From: an uncultured Burkholderiales bacterium
GTDB lineage: Bacteria; Pseudomonadota; Gammaproteobacteria; Burkholderiales; Burkholderiaceae_C
DNA length: 64,000 nt
Reading direction: 5' to 3'
Assembly (NCBI GenBank): GCA_903886485.1
Contig: CAISMH010000004.1
Location: 31,305-95,304, forward strand
The first letter of the stretch is position 1; the number at the start of each line of letters is the position of its first letter. The notes under the pieces were generated by a model. It did no database searches, had not been told where the DNA came from, and saw only the letters and a list, made by a program, of their open reading frames with translations. A program made the position numbers and the translations under genes. Of this stretch, positions 43,186 to 52,652 are shown piece by piece.

Positions 43186-45480
43186 ATGAATACCCCCAAG
43201 CTTTCTCGCCGTGAATTTATCCAGACCCAAGGTGCGCTCATGGTGGGCGCGACAGGCTCCGTGTTCGTTGGCGATGCGTTAGCCCAAGATGCAGCACCTG
43301 TGGTGGTGGGTCCTCAGCCCACAGCGCTTGATACTTGGATTCGCATTGCGACCAATGGTCACGTCACCGCCAACTTTGGCAAGATGGATTGTGGTCAAGG
43401 ACTCGATACGGCAATCGCCCAAATTGTGGCGGAAGAGTTAGACGTGTCGATGGATGCTGTGACGGTTGTGATGGGCGACACCCGCCTCACACCGAACCAA
43501 GGCGGCGGAAGCGGTAGCACCGGCTTGCGCATGGGCTCCAACCCCTTGCGTAATGCTGCGGCTGAAGCACGCCGCTTATTGGTCGAGGCGGCGTCAGCAC
43601 GGTTGGGCGTTTCTGCCAACGGTCTGTCGACAGAAAACGGGCGCGTATTTGTGAAAGCCAACCCCGCCGTCAGCGTGAGCTACGCTGATCTGATTGGCGG
43701 CAAGGACTTTGGTACGTCCTTGAAGTGGAACAACGCCATCGGCAATGGCATGAATGCCCAAGGCATGGCCAAGCCCAAAGATGTGTCGCAGTACAAGATC
43801 GTGGGTCAAGGCATCAAGCGCAAAGACATTGCTGACAAAGTTGGAGCCAAAGAGCATTACACCGCTCACATTCGACCTGAAAATTTATTGCATGCGCGCG
43901 CCGTTCGCCCACCCATCGCAGGGGCAATGCCTGTGACTGTCGACGCTTCGTCGATTGCGAACATTGCAGGGGCCAAGCACTTTGTCAAAGGTGGTTTTGT
44001 CGCAGTCGTGGCAGACACCGAGTGGAATGCCGTGCGTGCATCGCGACAACTCAAGGTGACATGGTCCAACGTAGAGGGGCCTCTTGGAGGCGGAGAGACG
44101 GCGGTGTTTGACCACATCCGTTCGGCACCTGTGACCTCATCCAACGCGATTCCAATTTTCGGGGGTAAAAAAGCTTATGACCCCCAACCCACACTGAATG
44201 CACTGGCAGCCTCCAAGCGCGTGATACAGGCTGAATACGAGTGCGCCTTTCAATCGCATGCACGTATCTCTGCATCATGTGGTGTGGCGGATGTCAAAGG
44301 CGATCAGGTGCAGATATGGGCCGATGTTCAAAAGCCGCATTATTTGCGCGAAGGTATCGCTAAGTTTTTGGGCTTGCCACAAGAAAACGTTCAAGTGAAG
44401 TGGATGCATGGTGCCGGCTCTTATGGTCGAAGTGATGCGGATGAAGCGCCCTATGAGGCCGCTTTGCTTTCCAAAGAGTTTGGTCGTCCCGTTCGCATGC
44501 AGTGGTCACGCGAAGAGGGGATTGCTTGGGACCCCAAAGCACCGGCTGCTGTGATCACCATGAAAGCCGGCTTGGACGAGTCGAACAACGTCACGGGGTG
44601 GTTACTCAAGGCCAAAGGCTTCAATGGCTGGGATGTCAAATTCAACGCCGAGAGCCCTGAGCACACGCTGGTAGGGATGCAAACAGGACACAAAAAATGG
44701 AATTCCTATAACTTCAATGTGCCTGAGGAAAGCTATAAGTTCAACAACCATGTGCACTGGTGGGAGACGATTCCACCCTATTTGGAGCAGGCCTCGCCCA
44801 TGCGCACAGCGCACATGCGTGCCCCACAAGAAATGCAAACACACTTTGGTCAAGAGTGCTTCATTGACGAGGTGGCGCACGCAGCAGGCATGGATCCGAT
44901 TGAATTTCGCATGAAGCACATGCAAGACCCACGTGAAGTTGATGTGGTCAAAGCTGCATCCGAAAAGCTAGGCTGGAAGCCTCGCGACAAAGCCCGCCGT
45001 CAATCTACGGCCAAGGTGATGACGGGTCGAGGCATCGCATTGCATGCGGGGTATCAGTCATACGCGGCTGTTGCATGTGAGGTTCAAGTGCATCGCGATA
45101 CAGGACGCATTTGGGTGAAGAGATTGGTGATTGCCAACGATTGCGGCCTGGTCGTCAACCCTATTGGTGTGCGTGCTGCGATGGAGGGGCAAATCATGCA
45201 AGGCATCAGCCGAGCCTTGTATGAGGAAGTGCACTTTGATAAGAACCGTGTCAACAGTGTGGACTGGAACAGCTACCGCATTGCTAATTTGGATGACATA
45301 CCTGGTCAAGTTGAAATCGTGTTGTTGAACCGACCCGATAAACCCATTGGAGGGGCAGGCGAGCCCGCCATCGTCTGTTTCCCCGCAGCGATTGCCAACG
45401 CGGTCTTCGATGCGACGGGTGTTCGAATTCGTCGCTATCCGATGGTGCCAGCGCGTGTGAAAAAAGCCTTAACGACTTGA
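43186..45480 (+). CDS. Molybdopterin-binding large subunit, isoquinoline 1-oxidoreductase beta-like, Tat-exported
   Basis: This 764-residue protein starts with a twin-arginine signal (SRREFIQTQGALMVGATGSV), so the enzyme folds with its cofactor and is exported to the periplasm; the small subunit would travel with it. The molybdenum site region includes GQGLDTAIAQIVAEE, the MRAPQEMQTHF region and the C-terminal GGAGEPA with the catalytic glutamate. I chose ATG 43186 with GAAGGAG before it; the frame is open 35 codons upstream inside the small subunit gene. It hydroxylates an N-heterocycle or aldehyde; the substrate is unknown. Confidence 0.92.
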   Translation: MNTPKLSRREFIQTQGALMVGATGSVFVGDALAQDAAPVVVGPQPTALDTWIRIATNGHVTANFGKMDCGQGLDTAIAQIVAEELDVSMDAVTVVMGDTRLTPNQGGGSGSTGLRMGSNPLRNAAAEARRLLVEAASARLGVSANGLSTENGRVFVKANPAVSVSYADLIGGKDFGTSLKWNNAIGNGMNAQGMAKPKDVSQYKIVGQGIKRKDIADKVGAKEHYTAHIRPENLLHARAVRPPIAGAMPVTVDASSIANIAGAKHFVKGGFVAVVADTEWNAVRASRQLKVTWSNVEGPLGGGETAVFDHIRSAPVTSSNAIPIFGGKKAYDPQPTLNALAASKRVIQAEYECAFQSHARISASCGVADVKGDQVQIWADVQKPHYLREGIAKFLGLPQENVQVKWMHGAGSYGRSDADEAPYEAALLSKEFGRPVRMQWSREEGIAWDPKAPAAVITMKAGLDESNNVTGWLLKAKGFNGWDVKFNAESPEHTLVGMQTGHKKWNSYNFNVPEESYKFNNHVHWWETIPPYLEQASPMRTAHMRAPQEMQTHFGQECFIDEVAHAAGMDPIEFRMKHMQDPREVDVVKAASEKLGWKPRDKARRQSTAKVMTGRGIALHAGYQSYAAVACEVQVHRDTGRIWVKRLVIANDCGLVVNPIGVRAAMEGQIMQGISRALYEEVHFDKNRVNSVDWNSYRIANLDDIPGQVEIVLLNRPDKPIGGAGEPAIVCFPAAIANAVFDATGVRIRRYPMVPARVKKALTT

Positions 45481-45510
45481 GGTGTTTACCATCTCATGCC
45501 GATTCGTTGA

Positions 45511-46083
45511 TCAAGAGGTTTGAGACGAAGTTGGGTGATGTTCGGCCAAGTCGTTCCAAACATCTTGTCTGGCAAGTTTGCCATCCACAACTTCAAAGCG
45601 ATCGATGAATCGGATGTTGTCAAACCCTGCGCCGTTGGGCCAAACACCGTTCAAGTTGCCAGCGCAATAGACCACGGTACGGTCGCCTTGCCATGACTCG
45701 TCAAAGTGCGTGAAGGTTTTTTCTACGCGTTGGTAACGCTTTGCGGCCCAAGCCATGATTTCTTCTAGGCGATGGAAAATTTGTCCACCTGGAAACACCA
45801 TTTGAAAGCTGGCATCCAAGTGAGTTTGTGCTTGCGCCAAGTCGCGCGCTTGCATCGCGACGAGAAAGCTTTTCACAACTTCGGTGGCGCTGCTGAGTGC
45901 GACATTACCTTGGTCGAAAAATCGACCGTCACGTTGGTAGGCCACCACCTCCTGAATGAATGTTGTGGTCCCCGCCTCTGGGGCTGGTATGACGGATCGC
46001 ACCGCTTTAGATACATGATCGACCAAGCGCTGATGCGTTTGCAGCGCATAGCCTCTGAGGAGTGTGATTTGTGTAACGGGCAC
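45511..46083 (-). CDS. Fusion of tautomerase-like and SnoaL/NTF2-like domains
   Basis: This 190-residue protein appears to join two small folds. Residues 2-60 begin MPVTQITLLRGY and resemble 4-oxalocrotonate tautomerases, which use Pro2 as catalytic base. Residues 65-185 resemble a SnoaL/NTF2-type pocket (ATEVVKSFLVAMQARDLAQA, then IRFIDRFEVVDGKLARQDVWND). Both folds occur in catabolism of aromatic or small organic compounds. It is convergent with the molybdenum hydroxylase operon. The fusion is the point of interest; activity is unknown. Confidence 0.75.
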   Translation of the reverse strand: MPVTQITLLRGYALQTHQRLVDHVSKAVRSVIPAPEAGTTTFIQEVVAYQRDGRFFDQGNVALSSATEVVKSFLVAMQARDLAQAQTHLDASFQMVFPGGQIFHRLEEIMAWAAKRYQRVEKTFTHFDESWQGDRTVVYCAGNLNGVWPNGAGFDNIRFIDRFEVVDGKLARQDVWNDLAEHHPTSSQTS

Positions 46084-46134
46084 GGGCTTAGATCCTTCTT
46101 GTTGGCTTATGACCTGGCTTAGGAAAACCCCAAA

Positions 46135-46647
46135 CTAATTTTTGACTATCACAGCGCAGGCAAGTCTTGGACCTGAGTTGCCTGTCGGTTGTGTGGTGTA
46201 GTCGTCAGGATCTCGGTGAACGATCAGACCACGTCCGACAACACTTGCAGTTCCTCCTTCCACGCTGATGCTGGACGTTTCGAAATTCAATTTCGCAACA
46301 CCATTTGCATCAGCAACAAGCGAAGGCAGATCGCCTGCATGGTGACTTGCAGACCCATGCGCACCGTGGGATTGTGTGGTTGGGTTGAAGTGCCCACCGG
46401 TGCTCATTCCGTCACCGCTTGAGCAATCTCCCTTTTCATGGATATGAAATCCATGTTGGGCATTTGGTTGAAGTCCCCGAATTTCTCCCACAACAAACAC
46501 CTTGCTGCCAGATTGCGTCAAAGTGACCAATCCGCTCGCAATGTTTCCTTTGGTGGGTACAAGTTGGGCACTCGCCGAGGGCCCTGTGTTTTGTGACGCG
46601 CATGCGCACAGTAGACACAAAGAGAATATGCAAAGTAATTTAGTCAT
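46135..46647 (-). CDS. sodC: Cu/Zn superoxide dismutase family lipoprotein
   Basis: This 170-residue protein has a signal with lipobox LCAC (Cys about 16), so it is probably lipid-anchored in the periplasm. Copper and zinc ligands are seen in GFHIHEKGDCSS, GGHFNP, HGAHGSASHHAGDLP and VHRDPDDY, and the paired cysteine in GPRLACAVI. It removes superoxide in the periplasm. It is divergent from the efflux operon across 336 nt. Confidence 0.93.
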   Translation of the reverse strand: MTKLLCIFSLCLLCACASQNTGPSASAQLVPTKGNIASGLVTLTQSGSKVFVVGEIRGLQPNAQHGFHIHEKGDCSSGDGMSTGGHFNPTTQSHGAHGSASHHAGDLPSLVADANGVAKLNFETSSISVEGGTASVVGRGLIVHRDPDDYTTQPTGNSGPRLACAVIVKN

Positions 46648-46983
46648 GTAGGTGCTTTCAAGGTTTCGGTTGAGCTCTCATTTCGCCGCTGGTGTGACTC
46701 GCGCTGTGGCCGTTGACATGCAAAGCTTCAGATGGCGATGTGATGCTTTTGATCTACCTTCGATTATCGCTTCACCATAGCCAAGTCTGGCATCACCAAA
46801 AAATCAAATGTGCGGCTGGTGTCAGCAGTAGCACCTGAGTCCCTAGGTTGGATGCTCGCACGCTGTGTGTTTTTTCTTCTTTCAGTCGATCGAACTGTTT
46901 CATCCCTTGGTGCTCAGTAACTTCTATAAGGTCATTCGCCTGTCGCTGAGTTCGTCAATCGCGATTCACAATAAAATCAAAAA
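46648..46983. other. 336-nt divergent intergenic region between sodC and the efflux operon
   Basis: This is the only gap longer than 300 nt in the window. It must hold the promoters of sodC (minus) and of the efflux operon (plus). I see no open frame with protein-like features, no tRNA and no strong hairpin. A CCTAGGT element near 46.84 kb resembles the palindrome before the molybdenum hydroxylase genes. No convincing -35/-10 pair was identified. Confidence 0.5.
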
Positions 46984-48381
46984 ATGAAGTTGCAACGTGT
47001 TTCTGTTTTGGTTTTAGTGATGTTCTTGGCATGTTGCGCAACGCCTGGCCCCGATCATGCTCAGCTGACTCAGCGAAAGCCCGACTCATTGGGTCTAAGT
47101 GATACTCGCATGGAGCTGGTGCCTGCCCAATGGTGGCAGTCTTTTGAAGATGCCGAGTTAGACAAGGTAGTGACCACGGCCTTGGCAGATCAGCCTAGCT
47201 TAGAAGTTGCTCGTGCGCGGATTGCGCGCATGTTAGCGATGGTGGATGTGAGTCGATCCACTTCGTTCCCTCAAGTCTCAACTGGTGTAGCCGCTACACG
47301 TCAGCGTTACACAGCGAATGGTTTATATCCGGCGCCCATTGCTGGCAACACATACAACAGCGGCGCTGCGCAAATAGGCGTCGCTTGGGTGCCAGATTTA
47401 TTTGGACAACAGACTGCGGAAATTGCATCCACTTTGAACCAAGTGCAAGCCGCGCAAGCTGATGCGCAGGCTGCGGCAGTGAGTTTGGCCGCGCAGGTGT
47501 GTCGTGGTTACATCACGTTGGCGCGTTTGATGGCGCAGCGCGATGTCGTGCAAGACGTGTTGGAGCACCATCAACACTATTTAGAACTTACTTTGTCGCG
47601 TGTGAAAGCTGGGTTGGACACGCAGATCGAACAGCATCAAGCCGAAACCTTGCTGTCCCAAGCACGCAGCCAAGCTGAGGGCGTTGATGAGCAAATCAGT
47701 TTGGTCCGTCACCAGTTGACAGCCCTTGCTGGGCAGCGCATCGACGCTTATGACCATTTGAGTCCGAACTTGAGCCAGCTGAAGTTAGAAGCAATGCCAC
47801 TCACACTGGGTGCTGATTTGCTTGGACGTCGAGCAGACGTGGTCGCAGCGCGTTGGCGTGTCGAAGCTGCTATGCAAGATGTGAAAGTGGCCCGTACCCA
47901 GTTTTATCCCAACATCAATCTGTCGGCCTTTGTTGGTGTGAGTGCGATTGGTGCAAGCCGAGTGTTTGAAGGCAGTAGCCGTGAATCTGCCATCAATCCT
48001 GCAATTCGTTTGCCCTTGTTTGACGGGGGGCGCTTGCGGGCGCAGCTCAAAGGACGTCAAGGCGAGTTAGACATTGCGATTGGCTCATACAACAGCGTAC
48101 TGTTGGAGGCTGTCAAAGAGGCCAGTGACGCGATCAGTAGCACCCAATCTTTGCAGCGACAGCAGCAAGAAGAAAGCAAAGCCTTGGCTTCTGCACGTGC
48201 TGCTTATGACATTCATGCGGCGCGTTACAGCGCAGGGCTGATCAATCAGCAGGTGGTTTTGAGTGCGCAAAACCAATGGTTGGCTGAGCGCCGTACCGCC
48301 ATTGATTTGCGCGCTCGTGAATTAGATGGTCGTGTGGCTTTGATGAAGTCTTTGGGTGGTGGCTGGCGTGATGTACGTTGA
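46984..48381 (+). CDS. Outer-membrane efflux lipoprotein, NodT family
   Basis: This is a 465-residue TolC-like outer-membrane channel of the NodT family with a lipoprotein signal (lipobox LACC near residue 17). It has two TolC-type repeats with long coiled coils (for example AAQADAQAAAVSLAAQVCRGY), the LGRRADVVAARWRVEAA motif near residue 282 and SAGLINQQVVL near the end. It exports small molecules together with the HlyD-type adaptor and MFS pump encoded directly downstream. Confidence 0.92.
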   Translation: MKLQRVSVLVLVMFLACCATPGPDHAQLTQRKPDSLGLSDTRMELVPAQWWQSFEDAELDKVVTTALADQPSLEVARARIARMLAMVDVSRSTSFPQVSTGVAATRQRYTANGLYPAPIAGNTYNSGAAQIGVAWVPDLFGQQTAEIASTLNQVQAAQADAQAAAVSLAAQVCRGYITLARLMAQRDVVQDVLEHHQHYLELTLSRVKAGLDTQIEQHQAETLLSQARSQAEGVDEQISLVRHQLTALAGQRIDAYDHLSPNLSQLKLEAMPLTLGADLLGRRADVVAARWRVEAAMQDVKVARTQFYPNINLSAFVGVSAIGASRVFEGSSRESAINPAIRLPLFDGGRLRAQLKGRQGELDIAIGSYNSVLLEAVKEASDAISSTQSLQRQQQEESKALASARAAYDIHAARYSAGLINQQVVLSAQNQWLAERRTAIDLRARELDGRVALMKSLGGGWRDVR

Positions 48382-48401
48382 GAAGCAAAGAAAGATTGGT
48401 G

Positions 48402-49583
48402 ATGACTGAATTGACCTCTATCGAAATTACAGAGAAGCGCCGACGCGGTTTGACTTTGATTGCCTGTGCTGTCAGTGCAGCGGCTTTGGTGTGGGGTGGT
48501 TTCCATTGGTTTGTCGGACGACATCACATCGATACCGACAATGCTTATGTGGTGGGTAACGTCCTCCAGATCACACCGCAAGTCAATGGCACTGTGTTGT
48601 CGATTCAAGCAGATGAAACAGATTTTGTGCACGCTGGACAGTCCCTGGTCAAGCTCGATGAAGTAGATGCGCGTGTCGCTCTAGAACAAGCCCAAGCGCA
48701 ACTTGCGCAATCAGTTCGCGAATCACGTTCTTTGTTTGCCAACAGTGCTTCCTTGATCGCGCAGATGAGCTTGCGCCAAGCGGATGTCAAGCGTGCTCAA
48801 GACGATGTGAATCGACGTGCACCCTTGGTGAGTAGCGGTGCTGTGAGTCAAGAAGAGTTTGATCACGCCAACGCTCAATTGGCAATCGCTCAGTCGGCAC
48901 TGACGGTTGCCAAAGAGCAATTGAATGCCGCACAAACGCAAACAGAAGGCACGACGGTAGAAACGCATCCTGGCGTTCTTCGTTCGGCTGCCAAGTTGCG
49001 TGAGGCCTATTTAGCTTTGCAGCGTGTGGATGTGAAAGCCCCCATTGATGGGCATGTGGCCAAACGCAGCGTGCAAGTGGGGCAACGCGTGCAATTGGGT
49101 ACTCCCTTGATGACGATGGTGGCGTTGAATCAATTGTGGGTTGATGCCAACTTCAAAGAAAGTCAGCTGAAAGAATTGCGCATTGGCCAACCCGCCGAAC
49201 TTCAGGCGGATGTGTACGGGAAAAACATTGTTTTTCATGGCAAAGTTTTGGGCCTTGGCGCTGGGACAGGCGCAGCGTTTTCGCTTTTGCCCTCGCAAAA
49301 TGCCACGGGCAATTGGATCAAGGTGGTGCAGCGCGTGCCAGTTCGTATTGCCCTAGACCCACAAGAATTGGCAGCTCATCCTTTGCGCGTTGGGTTGTCG
49401 ATGGATGTGATGGTGGATACATCGGATCAATCAGGAAAAATATTGTCCGACGTGATCCATGAAGGCAACGTCGCAGCTACTGGTATTTACGAATCCCAAC
49501 AAGTTGCAGCTGATGCAGAAGTCGCACGCATCATTGCCGCTCATCTCGGCTCGACCGTCACGCCTGCTGCGAAACGTCAGTGA
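48402..49583 (+). CDS. HlyD/EmrA-family membrane fusion protein
   Basis: This 393-residue periplasmic adaptor has one N-terminal membrane helix (about 15-37), a biotinyl-lipoyl-like half (GTVLSIQADETDFVHAGQSLVKLD near 63), a coiled-coil hairpin (about 90-190) and a second half VDVKAPIDGHVAKRSVQVGQ. It links the inner-membrane MFS pump to the NodT-type channel. I chose the ATG at 48402; the frame is open back to a TTG overlapping the previous gene. Confidence 0.92.
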   Translation: MTELTSIEITEKRRRGLTLIACAVSAAALVWGGFHWFVGRHHIDTDNAYVVGNVLQITPQVNGTVLSIQADETDFVHAGQSLVKLDEVDARVALEQAQAQLAQSVRESRSLFANSASLIAQMSLRQADVKRAQDDVNRRAPLVSSGAVSQEEFDHANAQLAIAQSALTVAKEQLNAAQTQTEGTTVETHPGVLRSAAKLREAYLALQRVDVKAPIDGHVAKRSVQVGQRVQLGTPLMTMVALNQLWVDANFKESQLKELRIGQPAELQADVYGKNIVFHGKVLGLGAGTGAAFSLLPSQNATGNWIKVVQRVPVRIALDPQELAAHPLRVGLSMDVMVDTSDQSGKILSDVIHEGNVAATGIYESQQVAADAEVARIIAAHLGSTVTPAAKRQ

Positions 49584-49584
49584 C

Positions 49585-51153
49585 ATGAGCGAACCTGCTG
49601 CGGCGCCTCCCAGACCAGAGCCACTGCGTGGCTTGACGCTGTTGTTGGGCGCACTGTCGCTCGCTTTAGCGACATTCATGAATGTGCTCGACACCTCCAT
49701 TGCAAACGTTTCGATCCCTGCGATTGCAGGTGATTTAGGCGTGAGTCCCAATCAAGGGACTTGGGTGATCACCAGCTTTGGCGTTGCCAATGCGATTTCT
49801 GTGCCCCTGACAGGTTGGTTGACCATGCGCTTTGGTGCGGTGAGGTTGATCACAGCCAGCATTTCATTGTTTGTCTTGTCCAGCTGGTTATGTGGCTTTG
49901 CCTCATCTTTTGAAATGTTAGTTTTGTTTCGGGTTGTGCAGGGCTTGGTCGCTGGTCCGATGATTCCGATGTCGCAGACCTTATTGCTTTCCAGCTTTCC
50001 GGCTGCCAAAGCAGGCATGGCTTTAGCCTTATGGGGCATCACCACCTTGGTCGCCCCGGTCGTGGGGCCTTTGTTGGGGGGGTGGATTACCGACAATCTC
50101 TCATGGCCTTGGATTTTTTATATCAACGTACCTGTGGGTTTGTTGTCAGCGGCAATCACTTGGGGCATTTATCGCAAGCGCGAAACCCCTATTCGAAAAC
50201 TACCCATCGACACAGTGGGTCTGACACTGCTGGTCTTGTGGGTCGGGTCTTTACAGCTGATGCTCGACAAAGGCAAAGAGTTGGATTGGTTTGCTTCGAA
50301 TGAGATTGTGACCTTGGGTCTGGTGGCTTTGGTGTCGTTTGCTGTCTTTGTCGTTTGGGAGCTGACCGATAAACACCCTGTGGTGGATTTACGTTTGTTC
50401 AAAGGCCGCAACTTCACCTTCGGCGCGTTGGCATTGTCTGTGGCCTATGGCTTGTTCTTTGGCAATGTGGTGTTGTTGCCTTTGTGGTTGCAGCAATGGA
50501 TGAGTTACACCGCCACTTCAGCAGGCATGGCGGTCGCACCGGTGGGGCTATTTGCGATTTTGTTGACCCCCTTGGTCGGAAAAAAAGTAGGACAGTGGGA
50601 CCCTCGCTTCATGGCAACTGCGGCATTTGTTATCTTTGCTGTTGTTTTATGGATGCGTTCACAGTTCAACACTCAAACAGACTTTCAACACATTTTGTGG
50701 CCCACGTTGTTCCAAGGGGCTGCGATGGCCTTGTTCTTCATTCCCTTGACTACGCTCACCTTGTCAGGTCAACCTCCAGAGCGGATTCCGGCGGCCGCAG
50801 GCTTGAGTAATTTTGTTCGGATCATGGCAGGCGCAATGGGAACGTCGATTGCCACGACGATTTGGGAAAGTCGGGCTGCGCTGCACCATGCGCATTTGAC
50901 GGAGTCACTGACGGCGACCAACCCTATTTTTATTTCAGCGCTAGACGGCCTGAAGGCCTCTGGCATGACCAATGAACAAGCCTTGCTGCAAGTCAATCGT
51001 TTGATTGATCAACAAGCTTTCACCCGAGCTGCAGACGATGTATTTATAGCCTCGTCCATGATGTTCATGGTTTTGATTGGCCTCATTTGGTTCACGCGCC
51101 GACCCGCACAACTCGCTGGCAGTATTTCAAAAGATGCGGGTGGAGCGCATTAA
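49585..51153 (+). CDS. DHA2-family MFS multidrug efflux pump (EmrB-like)
   Basis: This is a 522-residue inner-membrane transporter with 14 predicted helices. Motif C and DHA2 signatures are seen near the N-terminus (LDTSIANVSIPAIAGDLG, then GTWVITSFGVANAISVPLTG). It uses the proton gradient to expel hydrophobic compounds through the upstream adaptor and channel. I chose ATG 49585, one base after the HlyD stop; 42 upstream codons overlap the adaptor gene and are not similar to the family. The regulator is not adjacent. Confidence 0.93.
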   Translation: MSEPAAAPPRPEPLRGLTLLLGALSLALATFMNVLDTSIANVSIPAIAGDLGVSPNQGTWVITSFGVANAISVPLTGWLTMRFGAVRLITASISLFVLSSWLCGFASSFEMLVLFRVVQGLVAGPMIPMSQTLLLSSFPAAKAGMALALWGITTLVAPVVGPLLGGWITDNLSWPWIFYINVPVGLLSAAITWGIYRKRETPIRKLPIDTVGLTLLVLWVGSLQLMLDKGKELDWFASNEIVTLGLVALVSFAVFVVWELTDKHPVVDLRLFKGRNFTFGALALSVAYGLFFGNVVLLPLWLQQWMSYTATSAGMAVAPVGLFAILLTPLVGKKVGQWDPRFMATAAFVIFAVVLWMRSQFNTQTDFQHILWPTLFQGAAMALFFIPLTTLTLSGQPPERIPAAAGLSNFVRIMAGAMGTSIATTIWESRAALHHAHLTESLTATNPIFISALDGLKASGMTNEQALLQVNRLIDQQAFTRAADDVFIASSMMFMVLIGLIWFTRRPAQLAGSISKDAGGAH

Positions 51154-51336
51154 CCCGTCGTTGTTAAATTTTTATCAAAGCAACGGTATCGCTGCCAACC
51201 GCAGGTCGCAGTCCTGTGCAATATTTCACACTTCGCAGGCTGTTGATTTCTAAGCTTGAGTTCAATGAGAGAGCAGGGGCGAGTTGATCAGCAGTTGCAT
51301 GACAGCCCATAAACCGCCAGCCCACATTTGACGAGA

Positions 51337-51352
51337 CTGGTTATTTGTACAG
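51337..51352. promoter_or_regulatory. LexA (SOS) box of the umuD-cho-umuC operon
   Basis: CTGGTTATTTGTACAG fits the CTG-N10-CAG consensus exactly. A TTGACG at 51328-51333 and TATTAT at 51353-51358 flank it as likely -35 and -10 elements (19-nt spacing), so LexA would cover the promoter. The box ends 13 nt before the umuD ATG. Confidence 0.88.
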
Positions 51353-51365
51353 TATTATAGATTTT

Positions 51366-51806
51366 ATGGAATCAGTGTCATTTTTACCGAATCAACCCAT
51401 CCCGATTGAGTCAAGCCCGCTTTGGCTAGATGTGTGTGGCTGGGTCGTGCCAGCAGGCTTTCCGTCGCCTGCAGCAGACCACACGGAAGAGCGGATTGAC
51501 CTGAACAAACAACTCATCCGTAACAAAGCGGCGACGTACATCTTCAGAGTCAGGGGCGACTCCATGACGGGCGTGGGCATCTACGAAGGCGACGCATTGT
51601 TGGTCGACCGCAGCATCGACCCCAAGCACAACCACATCGTGGTCGCGCAATTGAACAACGAGTTCACGGTGAAGCGTTTGTATCGACGGGGTGGGGTGGT
51701 CAAGCTCATCGCAGAGAACCCCATCTACCCACCTAGACTCATCAAAGAAGAAGACGACTTCTTGGTCTGGGGTGTTGTGACCAACAACATTCATAAGCTG
51801 TGTTGA
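51366..51806 (+). CDS. umuD: SOS mutagenesis protein UmuD
   Basis: This 146-residue LexA-like peptidase trims itself on RecA filaments to form UmuD', the partner of polymerase V. The cleavage site is Ala30-Gly31 before FPSPAAD; the catalytic pair is Ser66 (GDSM) and Lys103 (FTVKRL). I chose ATG 51366; a TTG seven codons earlier lies inside the LexA box. It is the first gene of a three-gene SOS operon. Confidence 0.95.
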   Translation: MESVSFLPNQPIPIESSPLWLDVCGWVVPAGFPSPAADHTEERIDLNKQLIRNKAATYIFRVRGDSMTGVGIYEGDALLVDRSIDPKHNHIVVAQLNNEFTVKRLYRRGGVVKLIAENPIYPPRLIKEEDDFLVWGVVTNNIHKLC

Positions 51807-51809
51807 ACG

Positions 51810-52652
51810 ATGGCGCGCACAGAGTCTCTTGAGCACAAGATAGACCCAGAGAGTCTTGCTGCGTTACCGCGCACCTCGGGGGTTTACATCTTCAAAGGCG
51901 AGGGGACCTTGCCGCTCTACATTGGCAAGAGCGTCGACATTCGCAGTCGGGTGATGAGTCACCTCAGAGCGCCAGACGAAGCCAGCATGATGGCCCAGAC
52001 TCGGCGCATCGACTTCATCGAGACCGCGGGAGAGATAGGAGCGCTGCTGCTTGAGTCGCGCATGATCAAAGAGCAAAGTCCCTTGTTCAATCAGCGACTG
52101 CGACGCGTTCGTACCTTGTGTTCCATCCGTTTAGCCCCAACAGATCAGGGTGTTATTCCAGAGGTGGTGGACAGCAAATCAGTCAATCTAGGCGCAACGC
52201 CTGACCTCTATGGGCTGTTCTCATCTACCCATGCGGCCAATGCCAAGCTAAAAGAACTGGCACAACAGCACATGCTTTGTCTATCGGTTCTGGGTTTGGA
52301 GAAGACCTCGAAGCGAGGTTGCTTTGGCTTGCAAATCAAAACATGTCTAGGTGCATGCGTGGGCAGGGAAGACCGACAAGCCCATGATGCGCGGCTGTTC
52401 TCGGCTTTGGTGGATTCGCAGGTCGAGGTCTGGCCGTTTGCTGGCCCAGTCGATCTCATCGAACAATCAGAGGATTGGATTCAACGCCACAGGGTGAACA
52501 ACTGGTGCTACTTGGGAACGCAGTGTTCGAAGACAGGAGGCAAGAGCCTATGGTTGGATTTGACGCAGCAAGACTTTGACCTTGATAGCTACAAGATTCT
52601 GGTCAAGCCCATCATGCTCAAAACCGTGAAAGTCGAAGCCGTTGACCTATGA
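51810..52652 (+). CDS. cho: UvrC-homologous endonuclease Cho
   Basis: This 280-residue protein has an N-terminal GIY-YIG nuclease ([25 protein letters not shown] near residue 25, with the Glu in [11 protein letters not shown]) and a UvrC-like middle part with [10 protein letters not shown] (about 180). It lacks the C-terminal RNase H-like and helix-hairpin-helix parts of UvrC. Cho cuts 3' to DNA damage when UvrC cannot. It sits between umuD (3-nt gap) and umuC (ATGA overlap), so it is SOS-induced with them. Confidence 0.9.
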   Translation: MARTESLEHKIDPESLAALPRTSGVYIFKGEGTLPLYIGKSVDIRSRVMSHLRAPDEASMMAQTRRIDFIETAGEIGALLLESRMIKEQSPLFNQRLRRVRTLCSIRLAPTDQGVIPEVVDSKSVNLGATPDLYGLFSSTHAANAKLKELAQQHMLCLSVLGLEKTSKRGCFGLQIKTCLGACVGREDRQAHDARLFSALVDSQVEVWPFAGPVDLIEQSEDWIQRHRVNNWCYLGTQCSKTGGKSLWLDLTQQDFDLDSYKILVKPIMLKTVKVEAVDL

